Assembly: GCA_027559495.1 (NCBI GenBank)
Contig: JAMXSV010000008.1
Span: forward strand, 1,054,001 to 1,118,000
Length of the DNA stretch: 64,000 bases
Direction of reading: 5' to 3'
Source: Aurifilum marmelostoma
Taxonomy: Eukaryota; Ascomycota; Sordariomycetes; Diaporthales; Cryphonectriaceae
Made by a program: the position numbers and the translations under genes. Shown here piece after piece: positions 43,469 through 55,359 of the stretch. The stretch's first letter is position 1; every line of letters begins with the position of its first letter. The notes beneath the pieces were generated by a model. That model did no database searches and was not told where the DNA came from. It saw only the letters and a list, made by a program, of their open reading frames with translations.

Positions 43469-45866
43469 GATTCGATTGCGTTGAGGAGAATTCGAAGGAA
43501 ATAAAGAGCCAGCCTGGCCGGTGCGCTCTTGTGGCTAGTTATGTAGAGTGCTCAACCGTTTCTGCTCTGTCGCATGGTTCAATATTGCAGCAGAACTGAC
43601 CGCTATTTTGTGCAGGTATAATAATTACTGCACTGGTCACAAAGAACCTGGATGGCCGGCTGGCGGATTGAATGGCAGCGCACAACACAAAGAAAGATAC
43701 GTACACGTCGGATCATCTCCCAACGACTACATCAACAACAACAATGCATGAGACAAGGGATCCCGTGAGCATTTCATGCTGTTGTCCAAAAACGGCCGGG
43801 CTAGCTAGACAAGGTCCGACACGTGACTGGGCAGCGCCTGAGGCCTGAGACGTGCGGGAACAAATGCAAAAGCATGTTTGAAGATGTAAGGAAATGTTCT
43901 CGGGCAGAGGGCCGAGGTGAGACTCTGATTAGACGATTCAGTGCCAACATATCTGGTTGGCCTGGGATTCAAAGAGTAATTATCCTAAGTGTGCAGACCA
44001 ATGCTGTCCTGCTTTTTATAGATGGCTTCCGCCCAACTAGGGCCAGCCTGGAACTCCCCTTCTTGCTGCCTTTTGATCCTAAAATATCACAACAAAGAAA
44101 GAATGGAGTGGGTTGGCATAGCTTCGCGCCAGGCTCGACATCCTCAAGTAACAGCGAAAAGACATTACATCGATACGCCTGTCATCCACGTACATACCGA
44201 TAGGAGATGAAGGCAGCATAAAGTTAGGTAAAGATAAAGACAACGGCATCTGAGACCGGAAATCCTGAGATAGGATATGGGATCTGACGAGAAGGCTAGG
44301 GAGCAATTACATGGAACAGAGAACGGTTGCATTTCAGGGCTGGTACTTTCCATCGGTGGTATTTATGAACGGCTGATCGTACGATTGCAGCTCATGGCAG
44401 GTTAATGATGTTTAAACATCCTTCGAACATAATTGGGAACTGCAATCTTGATACAGCTGAAGAAAAGAGGGTGAAAGCAAATGGGTCGTCCTACGTGAAG
44501 GCAGTACATACAATCCCAATCATGCATGCTCTGAGCATCATGTCAAGACCGCCACGGCCTACATATCGACATGCATGCCGTCATCTCGATACCCTTTACC
44601 GAAAACGGTCCAGGCTATATGATATCCAGAGTGCCTGCGCTTCCAGATTCTCTGCCATGGTGCCGTCATATTTCAAGTCGATGAGGAAGGTCTAAAAACC
44701 TGTAACGACCATGAGCCCCTACTGCATCCCTATGTCCCTCAGAGATAGGTCTGCATCGTTAAAAAATGCTTCATTTTGGTCGACAAAAGTTCCTTTTGAC
44801 CACCCTGCAGCTTTCCATTTCCCCGGGTCCAGGCCTGCTTAACCGGCGATCATGACAATTCCGGTGTTCACAGGCGGGACCGCGCCGCTGGAAACCCAGG
44901 CTTTTGGTAATCATTGCCGACCGTCTCCCATGGTTTTGCAATACGTGATGATTCCATTTTGGAGAGCAAGAGACAAGAGTCGAAGTTGATGGCCAGTCTA
45001 CGTTCAGAATACGTGTAATGAGGCTGACAGGAGCAATGTACGAAGGTATCAAGTTTGTGCGGTTGACACTGGACGTATTGAAAAGTGCGGAAGGCAAAGT
45101 TGCAATTATTGACGGAAGTGCATATTGTCGAGGCCAGAGTAGCAAGGAGGTTGATTCGACAATACTTTTGAGAAGGGCTGCCATTCCAGGCCGTGGTGGA
45201 CTGTATTTTTAAGACTGCATAAGTAATGGCTGAAGGCGTAGGGGTTGAGAAAACTACTGGAGTAATTACTCACAAGACAGAAGAAACACTCGAAGACAAT
45301 TTCCTCTTTCACACGCAACTGGTCAAGGACTACACTGTGGCAGTAGCGGTTTTATTGTGACCCGGATGGGTTGAGGCATCTGTTATGTCCTCGACCTTGC
45401 CTCAATTCGGGGTGTTTGCTATCATGTGTTTCACGAATACGCCGTGATATTGAAAGAACCACTACCCATAAGGCTTCGAGCATTCTTCCCTATACAATCG
45501 CATCATGTAAACTCACATTGCATGTACCCAGGCAATTCACAGAATTGAGTTACACCAGTGCCAGCAGCTCTTGACCTCTAAGAAACCTCTGAGGACAGCT
45601 CAATCCTCGCCATGGCTCTGAACACCTCGTTTCAAGGGAAGTCTTGCTAAGAACTGAATGTCCCCCTGAGACGATCAGGGCGAACGTTGGTGATGCCAAA
45701 TTCATGTGTATTTGATCTATCCCCAACAAAGGAAAAGGCGAGGAAACGAGCAGGGTATATGCCCATTTATGTATCCTGAGCATATATTAGATACCTAGGT
45801 AATACATCTGACCCGGTCTACTGAGCCAATCAGAGCTTCCAACTCGTGACACTCCCTTTATCCTGC
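43469..45866. other. Intergenic region, no gene seen
   Basis: About 2.4 kb with promoter sequence for the 590-aa gene at its left end and the 3' flank of the 1206-aa gene at its right end. Frames of up to 137 codons occur on both strands but lack motifs and overlap one another. Confidence 0.45.
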
Positions 45867-48800
45867 CTACGAGGCTTCTTGGTGACCGATTGAGACATTC
45901 TCAACCTGCGAGGACGGTTCGGGAGATCTAAGATGGATCGCCGTACTCGGCATGGCCTCCCAGCGCTCTTTACGATTTCCTAAAGTAGCAATCCAGCGCC
46001 CACTATGACCGAACAAAAGAGCCCCCCTTTCCGGCAGATTAGTAGGTGTCGTCAAACCCTTTGTCGACCAGGCTCGGCCGGCGGGCAGCAGAACTTGGAT
46101 GCGGTCGTGCTTCATAGGAGGATGCTGCGAGCATTGGCAGCCCTGAAAGGTGTCGTCTCGCTGGCCCCAGTATAATCCTTTTGCCAATGTTGAAAGATTC
46201 TCTAGCATCGAATTTAGTTCTGCCGAGCAAACCGCCAAGTAGTCGTGGTGTTTTGGAGGCTGAAGATTGTAAAGACAGGAAGAACAACCGCGGCCGCTGT
46301 CGGATGATGGTCGAATAAGCTCATCAAAACCTGTCCCAAAAAGGGTGATTGCACCCAGAGCTCTGACCAGATCCACCCATCCCGGCCCCGTGGCTTTGAG
46401 TTTAACAGTACGGAAGAAGAAAGGGTCTGAATCCTTGACAATGTCCATGAAGTCGCAGCCTTCCAGTCGGCGGCGGGTTGGATCTGCCAAGCGCAGCGGA
46501 ATACCGTCCTCACACGCGCTTGCTGTCTGGTGAGCCATGATCTTCTCCAGGGCGCTGTAATAGGCCTCCACCCTATCTGGAAAGGACTCGTTCCGTTTGG
46601 ACGTCGTGAAAGTCGTGGATGTCAATGAATTGGTCGTCGTGGTCTTCAGCTCCTCGTCTCGCGCCGGCTGCTCCAATAGCGCAAGGTTGGTGTTCTTGGG
46701 ACTATTCAGAACGAATAGCGCTGCAGTCCGACCACTGAAACGATCCGATGCTTCGGGCTCTGCGAGTTCTCGTCCGCCCCAAAGACAGAATTGACCCCAA
46801 TCTTTGGATTGTCTGTCGCGCTCCATACTCGTTCGAACGAGGTGGAGCAACCCGCTGGCGCCGTCCACGAGCCATGCTCTCCGGTCATTTGAGTCATAAA
46901 GAACCACAAGCTTCCCTGAGATCCACCGCAACTTATCTGTGTACTTTTCTCGTAATCTCGCCTGCACCGGCTTGGTTCTCCTCCACAGATTTGCTGACGC
47001 GCCGATTGTGACGTAATTGCCGGCAGAGATGGAGATTTTCTCGAGGACAGTGGTTGAACCCACTCTCTCCAGACCTGAGCCGCCGATGAAATCGTAGGAA
47101 GCCGTGGATGTGCCTAGATTGGGTCAGGCATCAGAGCCAATCGTATCCAGACTGATATCACGAGCGCAGCTTACCGGTAAGGTTGTCCACCATCCAACAC
47201 CAACCCAGAATGTGACGACGAGACTCAAAGTTCTGGACCATGAGATTGGCAGGGTAAGTTTGCAAAAGGTCCGAAACTCTCTTGTCCGTGTACGAAATGT
47301 GTTCACCCTTTTTGTTCGTCAGTAAGTGCCAGTAGATGATATTGTCATCAGACTTTGTTGGCGACATGACAAAGTCGAATCCTTTGATCAAGAATTTCCC
47401 CGCAAAAGTTTCCAATCGTTGGCAGTCTGCAAGAGCAATCATCATATCGAGAGGAGCCTCGAGTCCTGTATCTGGTTCTGGTCTGACTGAGGTCGGAAAC
47501 CCTGTGACGCAGATAGCGTTGCCCAGGCCGGGGAGGCTCAACCAGCAGTCAGCCACGTCATGAGGATTGGATTGATTTGGAGCTGATTCGATGCGTTTGA
47601 GGCAATGCCTGATGGTGCATGACTTTCTCATGCCCACTTCTAGAAGGTCCGATGCTTCGGATATCTGGAAAGGCCTCTCTGAGATAATAGGATAGTTGGT
47701 GTAGACGCCGGTATCGTTTTTGAGAGATGTGAGAGAAGCACGGAGCCATGCCAGTACCTCTCCGATCTCAGCAACAGAATGAGCAGATCCAGTGACCCGT
47801 ATGAGCAAGACTTGAGACGGACTCTCATCTCCAGGCACTTCCCCCGTCCACGTCGCATGTATCCGCGTTCGGTCAGATAGCAGATCTGCAATCCACTAAT
47901 TAGCAAATGTGGTTGCGAGCGAATTTGGTATTCCAATCGTACGAAGCTGGTGATAATTATAGCAAACTTACAGTCTCCCTCATGGTTTCCCTTGAGAAGG
48001 TCTTGAATCACCTCCAAAATCCTTGGGCCATAAAAAGGCCAAACCTGAGCCATGTAGGCTTTGCACGCAATGGACTGAACGTTATTGCTGGTACCGTTCA
48101 AGACCATCACGTCAGGCAAAGCCTCGTGCGCAGGAACGTCATATCCTTGAGACTCAAAGAAATTCCGAAGGTCCCACGGGATGTGGAAAACCATCTCTGC
48201 TGTAGGCGGCCGTAAATGTCGACTCACAACTCGCGGTCCTCCATCATTGAACAAGCCCAGCAGCTGTTGGTGGATGATCATTCGGACATCCTCGCCCACT
48301 GTCTCGACAGCGCACTCCGCGTTCAATTTGGTAGTAAACCAATTGTAAGCAGGACCTTTGACGAGCAGATCGTAGTACTTCTCAAGCTCTTCATCGTTCC
48401 CACCGTCGTTTGATAGCATGAAAGGCCCGGAATAAAGCCCCACGAGTTCATGGTCCTGAATCAAATAATGATATCCCCCAATATGGTCAGTGGCTATATT
48501 AGGGGAGTGCAAGTAAGGTTGATGCACATTCTCAAGCCCTACTATGATAGACCAGGTTATCTGCCTTGAAATGCTTGGTCAACTATGGAATCCGTAAATC
48601 TCGGAGGACAAGCTTACTGGCGGTTGTTGAGAAAGAACGACATCATCTCCAGATCAAGGAGAGACGCGTCGCAATATCCGAGTTTGATAGCAAACGTCTC
48701 GAGTAAGTTAGGAAGTACTGATGATAGGATTTGTGAGTCTGAGGGGCGTAAGCCGTGAGTGAGAAGCATCGTGGCTATCAGCTGCGTGAACCTTGTAATA

Positions 48801-49870
48801 TAAACAGTGGGGATTTTGCGGTCTCTAGGTTCATCGACTATGGCACTTGCTGGCAAGGAGTTCCCCTCTGTTCGGTCTTGCGGCCTGGAGGTTGCTGACA
48901 TGTCCATGAGGTCCTGGTGTGTGAGCTCCAACTCATATCCAGAATCCTTGTAAGGGTTGTTTTGCCGCATGGAGGAGCATGGAGCATTGATAGAAGGCCC
49001 ACCATCGATAAATTGGATCCAATCGGGCAGAGTCACATCTCCCTCGAGTGGTGTCTCCAGTGTTCTTTGCGCAGTTTGAGAGTCTGTTATTCCTGCATGA
49101 TCACGGAGAGCATCTCCGCCTAGCCACTGGACGGATTCGTAAGCCGAAGCAAAGTCAGAGCTGGTTTGAGCTCCAGACGTCGAGTCTATGCCACCATTAA
49201 AGTTATGTTTGACCACTGCATCGTTCGACGATTTGAGCGGGTGCTCATCTAGACAGTCCATTAGCTTATGGATGCTTGTGCATGCTATGCTTGGTTCAAA
49301 ACTCACGGTATGTATCTGGAAGACTCGTGAAACCGATTGCATTGTAAATCATCTTAAGCCTGGTTGAACCGTCTCCTCGGAACCTTTTGACAGTAGCAAG
49401 GGCTTCCTCTTGGCTCTCGGTCATCAGATCAACTTCGTCCTCGCCCCTTGGCCGCACCTCTCCGTTTAGCTCTATCGATCCCTGGCAAACCCCAAAGTGC
49501 TGTGCTCGCGCCGACTGTATCTTCTGCAAGGATGTTGTCGACCAACGCTTGGGGCAGTATGGGCAGTGATAAAGTGGTGAATGCACACGCCGGAGATGCT
49601 CTCTGTAGAAGGGCCGAATTAGGTCATTGATTGGCTTCAGCCAGGACTCTGCCCGTTAAAAAGGGACAGAACAGAGCCGATTGACCATTCCAAGTTTCAA
49701 CGAGGGTCATATAATGCGATTGCTTACGTGATCTGATTGATTGCCCAAGGCTTTGCCATTCCGGGCTTGCAAGTGGTATGTTTTTGATATTTGTCTGGAT
49801 TCATCTTGTAGTAAGGGCATACCAATCCGTTGCCGTCTATCACCGCTTTGCGGTCGTATATAGGCTCCAT
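45867..49870 (-). CDS. 1206-aa protein with atypical N-terminal zinc-finger pair, fungal family of unknown function, 6 exons
   Basis: Minus-strand exons 49870-49728, 49602-49307, 49248-48618, 48564-47972, 47885-47175 and 47113-45867 join in phase to 1206 residues. The introns are short (53-125 nt). The 58-nt intron has a CTAAT and the 53-nt one a TTGAC branch-like site. The N-terminus carries C18, C34, H50 and H55 (VCPYYK...C...EHLRRVH) followed by C61, C64, H83 and C87, an atypical C2H2/C2HC pair common in expanded fungal families. The middle is unstructured, then about 330-400 is helical (TQLIATMLLTHGLRP). The C-terminal two thirds contain the family-specific stretches VTGSAHSVAEIGEVLAWL (about 585-602), RPEPDTGLEAPLDMM and FAGKFLIKGFDFV. 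I recognise this pattern from fungal hypothetical proteins but know no function. The zinc fingers suggest nucleic-acid or protein binding. Confidence 0.85.
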
Positions 49871-52839
49871 GTTGAGCTGCTTTGGTTTTGTGTTGTTAGG
49901 GAACGACAGGTCTCGTTCTCTTCAGCATCCGCAACGATGGCTTACTTGAATCCTGATTGCTTGTGTCCCTATTTCTCACAAGTGTGGAGGCTGAACTTTG
50001 GCTACCGAACAAGGTTTGGCTTCTTCAACCACCTGGTAAGACGGTGTCTGCGGACTTTTCGCCGTCTTCTCAACAAGACGAAGTGTCCAAGTGAACAGCT
50101 TGCTTCTGTGACTCGATGCTGTATTTAATTTCCTTTCATGAATGGACTTATTCGGGGATCCAAAGTGTGGTACGTGCCACTGAAACTGTGCACTTCATCA
50201 AACTCGATATGAACGTGAAGGGAAATATCATGCTAGAAAATCTCAGACCTTCACATATTAATAAAAGGATCTGATTCACGCTAGCCAAACTTGATGCAAC
50301 CTGATGACGAGGGGCTATTGTGGCTTTGCAATTTGGGTCCGCCACCTGCAGCTAGACATGCACCAATTTTGAGGCAATGTCGTATGAGCGCCTAAGCCCG
50401 CAGCCCTTGCAGCATGCACAGCCTCCAGACACGGATGGTGCATAACAGACATCTTGCTTCTCTCCTCGCTATCCTCGTTTCATGGGAATATGCCTTGTTG
50501 GCGTGGGCCTTCCAATTCATCAGGCGCTCAGTGGTAGCTCAAGGCTTAACGCAAATCACTCCAAATATATAGGCTATCCGTTGCAGTTCCCGGGTGCAAA
50601 TCGAGGACTTCTCTGTGAGGCTCCAGAATCTCATGGCTAGTGCTTCCCGCCCTCAGCTGATATCCGGTCATCCATCAGCCACCTTCCTCTTTGTGTGCTG
50701 ACCGCATATGCTACGTGTCAATGGGCAGTTGATCCAGGACAATCCGGTTGTGGCTGTGGATCGCTAAGCCTCAGTCCAAGGTATCTCTTCGTATTCCGAG
50801 AGTACCGCACAGCCATTCTGCAGCCTTGCACTTCATTTGGGAAAGGTGATCTGCTGGGGTCCCCTTGAGCGATTCAGGAGAATTTTGCGAATATACCCAA
50901 GCCTTACGAGATGCCAGGTGATTATTAGAGAGACGCTTTCAGAAAAACAGCAAACAAGAACAAAGAGCGTGTGGGGGGGGGGGGGGCGGACTAAATCTTG
51001 CTGAAGACAGAAACGGTACCAACATCACGACTTAGTGATAGAACTCATATCCATTAATTATCAGGGAACATAGGCTTCAGATGCGATGGAATGAGTGGTA
51101 TACAACTGGCTTCCAAGATCTCCATCAGTCTCTTCGAGGAGTGTGAGGGGGGAGGACATGTCCTTTCAAGTTACATTTCTGTATTGACATGGAGTAAAAG
51201 AGCGAGGCATACTGGCACGTTTTCGTGATGTCATGATAGAAGATAATGGAAATGTGTAGGATCAGGACCTTCGCCGAGATCTTGGACCCCTTGCACAGCT
51301 CGTTCAAAAAGTTCAAGGCAGTCATGAAGCTTTGTTCAAGTGCACCGTCAATGGTGGCACGCAGCCCATGGGCACAGTTTACAAATGCAAAGGAGTCTAC
51401 CATGCTTGCCCTGCAGCACTATTGGAGCTCGGCCATGAATCCAGAAGGCCCAAAGCAGAAATGACCCTCTGGATAAGGATCTACATGTTGAACTTGGCTC
51501 TCTATGCAGATCTCGAAACTTCTGGTGTCTCCTTTATGTTGCCCTCATGCTACCATGGCGGCTTCTTATATATCAGAACAGGAATGAGTGGCGATAGGTC
51601 TACAGCACATTTTGCACCCCTCAGCTGTGAAGATTCAGCACCCTATCGTGCCACTATTCATATAAGCATAAGAAAGCTGATGCAGCTCTAAGACTTGAGA
51701 CAAAAGGTAAACGAACTAGTACGTGGCTATTGTTGGACATGCGACGAAGAGCTAGGGCTAAAAGACAAGAACGACTCCCAGTCTTGGCTGGATCATGTCT
51801 GATCGTCTGATGGTATGGGTTAACTCCAGAGTCTCGCAGAAGATTTTACACCATGAAAATCCCAAATTCTCAGCAGGCTTGGACTGTGTTCAGCAGGTCA
51901 AGCATATAGTTGTTATCTTTCTGTGTTGTCATTGCGCAGGTGGTCCTCACATGCTCCCTCTGGCATCGACCAATATCACAAGTTACCTCATCAGAAATCT
52001 GAGATGTTGCAAGTTCGGTCAGCCAACTTATGATAATGTAACAGGTCTTAACTCAAAGCAAGGGGGGCTTGTCAAGCACTTTCAATGCCAACAGCAGATT
52101 ATTCTGTATTGAGCCAGTGCACAAGAATAGTTGAGACTAAGTCGATCAAGGCCCAGACTATAATACTGTTCATTCCAGAATTACAGTTAGAATCTTTTCT
52201 ATCTATGGTTGATGATACTCACGAATTGACATAAGGGATTAAGGCTAGGTAAGTACTCGAAAAGTGCTCTAGTTGAGACACACTGCACAACAGATTTGCT
52301 GTCACAATACTACTGTACATAACATACATCAGTTTAAAAATTCCTCAGAGAACAGAGAACACCTACCAAAGTTGAATTACCACCTAGGCACTTTCCTTTC
52401 TGATACAAAGTATACCACTCTCTGCGAATCAGAATAATTGTGGCTGGTCCATATGAATGAATCGCAAGAACTCTCGCCGATACAGTGCGAACTGTCCACC
52501 ATGGCAAGTAGTGTTGCTTGTCAAAAACTGAAAGAAGCAAGGCTGGTGGAAGCCGTGAATTTGATTGGCTGAAGCCAGCCTCCACAATATGTGGTACAGT
52601 AATTAGGCCGTCGATGCAAGCATGTTACTGTGATTACCCCTGATAGCGCGTATCTCGCCAAGCGCACCTTTGGCATTCCGCGAATGTAAACCAAAGCGGG
52701 GAAGGCTTTTTTCTAATCGCAAATATTCGTCGACTTTATTCAACATCACCTGTCTTCTGTTCTTCTAGATCTCTGCGTCTAGGAAACTGCATCACTATTC
52801 TCACCAAGGGATAACAACCACGTTCATAAATGCTCCACC
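49871..52839. other. 3-kb intergenic region between divergent genes
   Basis: Promoter of the 1206-aa gene on the left, promoter of the acetyltransferase on the right. A G14 run lies at 50973-50986. Frames around 51.2-51.7 kb and 51.8-52.1 kb are open for about 90-120 codons but show no domain and are flanked by AT-rich sequence. No gene is supported. Confidence 0.45.
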
Positions 52840-53698
52840 ATGTTGACCAGCATTGACGAGGAAGAAAACCTGGCCCGCATGCAGCGTGGCGAACTTTACT
52901 ATGCCTTCTCTCCTCAACTTGTGGCTGCCCGCAGACGATGCGGCCAAGCGGTCAGCCGACTCAACAGGGCGGGAGACTTGACTCGCCGAGAGATAGCACA
53001 ATACTGGAAAGAGTAAGCAGACAACCGGAAAACTTCTCTACGGACGTTTCAGGCCTTACATGCTGACCCTCGAGTGTTACAGCATAACAAACGATGATAA
53101 GGAGCTTCCTCCTCCAGGGCGGACGGAGGAAGAAGAGGATGCTATCCTGCACGAGTACCCATGGATAGAGCGCCCAATAAACATTGACTACGGGACCAAT
53201 GTCAAGGTTGGAAGCAACGTCTTCATCAACTTCAACTGTACCATCCTCGACACCTGTCTCGTCTCCATTGGCTCGCGGACTCTCATTGGCCCCAATGTGT
53301 CATTCTTCAGCGCCACTCACCCACTCGATCCAGATTTGCGCAATGGTACCAGTGGACCGGAATTAGGTGACGCCATTACCGTCGGGGAGGACTGCTGGAT
53401 AGCCGGGAACGTCATCATCCTGCCAGGCGTGACGATTGGGAAAGGCTGTACGATAGGGGCTGGAAGTGTGGTTACAAAGGTGCCTAGGCTCCCAAGGCTG
53501 GATTACACCCTTCGAAAATATCTCGCTAATGTTTTGTTATCTGAGCAGGACGTCCCGGCGTACCACGTTGCTGCTGGTAACCCCGCCAGAATCCTGCGGA
53601 AGATTGAGCGAAAATTCAAGGCAGAGCAGGACGCCAGGAAAGGCCCGGAGCAGGCAATGGCAGAGTTTGCAACCAAATTGGAAAAGTCTGAACCTTGA
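52840..53698 (+). CDS. Maltose/galactoside O-acetyltransferase family protein, 3 exons
   Basis: Exons 52840-53012, 53083-53479 and 53549-53698 join in phase to 239 residues. The N-terminal Mac domain (about 5-70) begins ENLARMQRGELYYAFSPQLV and is followed by left-handed beta-helix hexapeptide repeats (INIDYGTNVKVGSNVFINFN, LIGPNVSFFSATHPLD, GEDCWIAGNVIILPGVTIG, CTIGAGSVVTKDVPAYHVAAGNPARI). The catalytic histidine is in the FFSATHPLD segment. These trimeric enzymes transfer acetyl from acetyl-CoA to sugars such as maltose, glucose or galactosides in the cytosol. The second intron (69 nt) is in frame and without a stop, so an uncorrected model carries 23 extra residues between VVTK and DVPAYH. 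The C-terminus is a charged helix. It stands alone, with no linked sugar genes except GH31 downstream. Confidence 0.93.
53480..53548 (+). other. In-frame 69-nt intron of the acetyltransferase gene
   Basis: Begins GTGCCT, ends GAGCAG and has a CTAAT branch-like site. Its length is divisible by three and it contains no stop in the reading frame. Removal restores the invariant VTKDVPAYHVAAGNPA segment. Confidence 0.85.
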
Positions 53699-55359
53699 TC
53701 GAAGACAAAAATGGCATTATAATGTTCCCGCTTGTTTCCGCTCGAGATTGAGACCATGTTGAAAAGTTCGTATCGACATGGCCACGGATTATTAGTGCCA
53801 ACTATACTGAATAGAATTCAATTGTTATTACAAAATCAAGGGTGAGTCCTTACTCTTTGGCCATCTCAGCGACAATGCACGTTCTTCGCATGGTGATCTT
53901 GCCAATAATTCCTTCACAAGTACCGTCACGAATGCAGGCAAACAATTGGGCAAAGTCAGCAATATTGATATGTGCCCGCTTTATACATGAAAGAAGGCGA
54001 GCATTGCAACGTGGCCATCGGTCGCGATTACTCTAAGAGGTGCCCTGCTGAGTAGATGATTGTTGGCCTATTGTCGAGTTCGCTAGCTCTAAGTATTGGC
54101 TTCTTAATATGAAAAAAGAGGCGAATGAAAGTCTGTAAGTGCTGAAATAGAATAGCGGGATGGCTAGGTGCTGGTGTGTGTGAATAGGGTAGGTGAGGAT
54201 TTAGGGAGGGGAAGAGGGCTAAAGTCCGTGTGTGGAGAATAGAAGGTGGCATGCCCGTCTTCCTGATCGGAGGTTGAGGATGCAAATGACCTGATAGCTT
54301 AATACCTAGTTCGGGGCTCAACAATTTGGTGTCAATGGTGATCTTATTACCCGGCGATGAGGTGAGGGTATTGTCGTGGGCCAACTCTAGAGGATTTGAC
54401 TTATCATATATTCAATCTCTATTGGAGAGAATTCGACTTGCAATGTACTTGACCGGAGGCATCTGGAGCAAGCTCTTTCCTGGATACCCTACTCATGCTG
54501 CATCAAATATGATAACTAGGAGACAGGAATTCTGGCACTCGCAGCTATGTCGATTCCTCCTTCGAGCCAAGACTAGGAAAATGCTTGTCCCGCTCCCAAA
54601 AGCAGTAAGCACATCTCGATTCACGTGTTGGTTGTATTGCTCACACGAAGATACCCCCTCTTATTAAGCTCTGTGGCCCCATAACATCATGTCTAGACCT
54701 TGAGCATACTAAGATTACATTCATATGATAGCGTATTCTAAAGCAGGCATCTTGCACAAATATCAACACAATATTAGTTATTATATTTCTCTACTTGATT
54801 AAGCAAGTACACTGAACTGTTCATGTATCTCCATACAAAGTCAGAATTGTATTTATCCCGGTGAGGCTGTTCCTCACAAAGCATCCCAACTATTATTTGC
54901 ACAACATCATCCACATTGCCAGCCTTTGGTACTGCTGGAATGAGCTAAATTAAAGTCTTCCTCATTGCTGGGACAGCCTCTGCAGGGGTGGCGCTATAAT
55001 CAGATGATCAAGATCTATCAGTCCTTGTCAATTTCACAAATTCATTATCCAGGACATAACAATATGTAGTGCTGGCTCAGGGTCTCTTGTGCAGCGTAAT
55101 CTCTAGCTGTCGATCATCCCTTCATTCCCAAGACTCCGATCTCCGGGTTGCACGGTAGCGCTACGGTGCCTGGTGAGGGGCAAGCATGCAGAAAGTTCCG
55201 TATCCCATTCGGGATAAAGTATAATTGACGTGCAGGGTACAGATTCATTCAAGTACCCTTCTACGCCCAGTTTTACTCCAACTCGGGAGATTGGCTCAAC
55301 AATGTTACCGCATGCTTCGATCAACGCATTATTGGGTTTGACCGCCTCTACATGCTGCA
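53699..55359. other. Intergenic region with AT-rich segment, GH31 promoter
   Basis: The segment at about 54660-55080 is AT-rich with dense stops, similar in texture to the island at 19.4-20.4 kb. The rest is mixed composition, with no supported gene. The last 250 bases are the GH31 promoter and leader. Confidence 0.45.
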
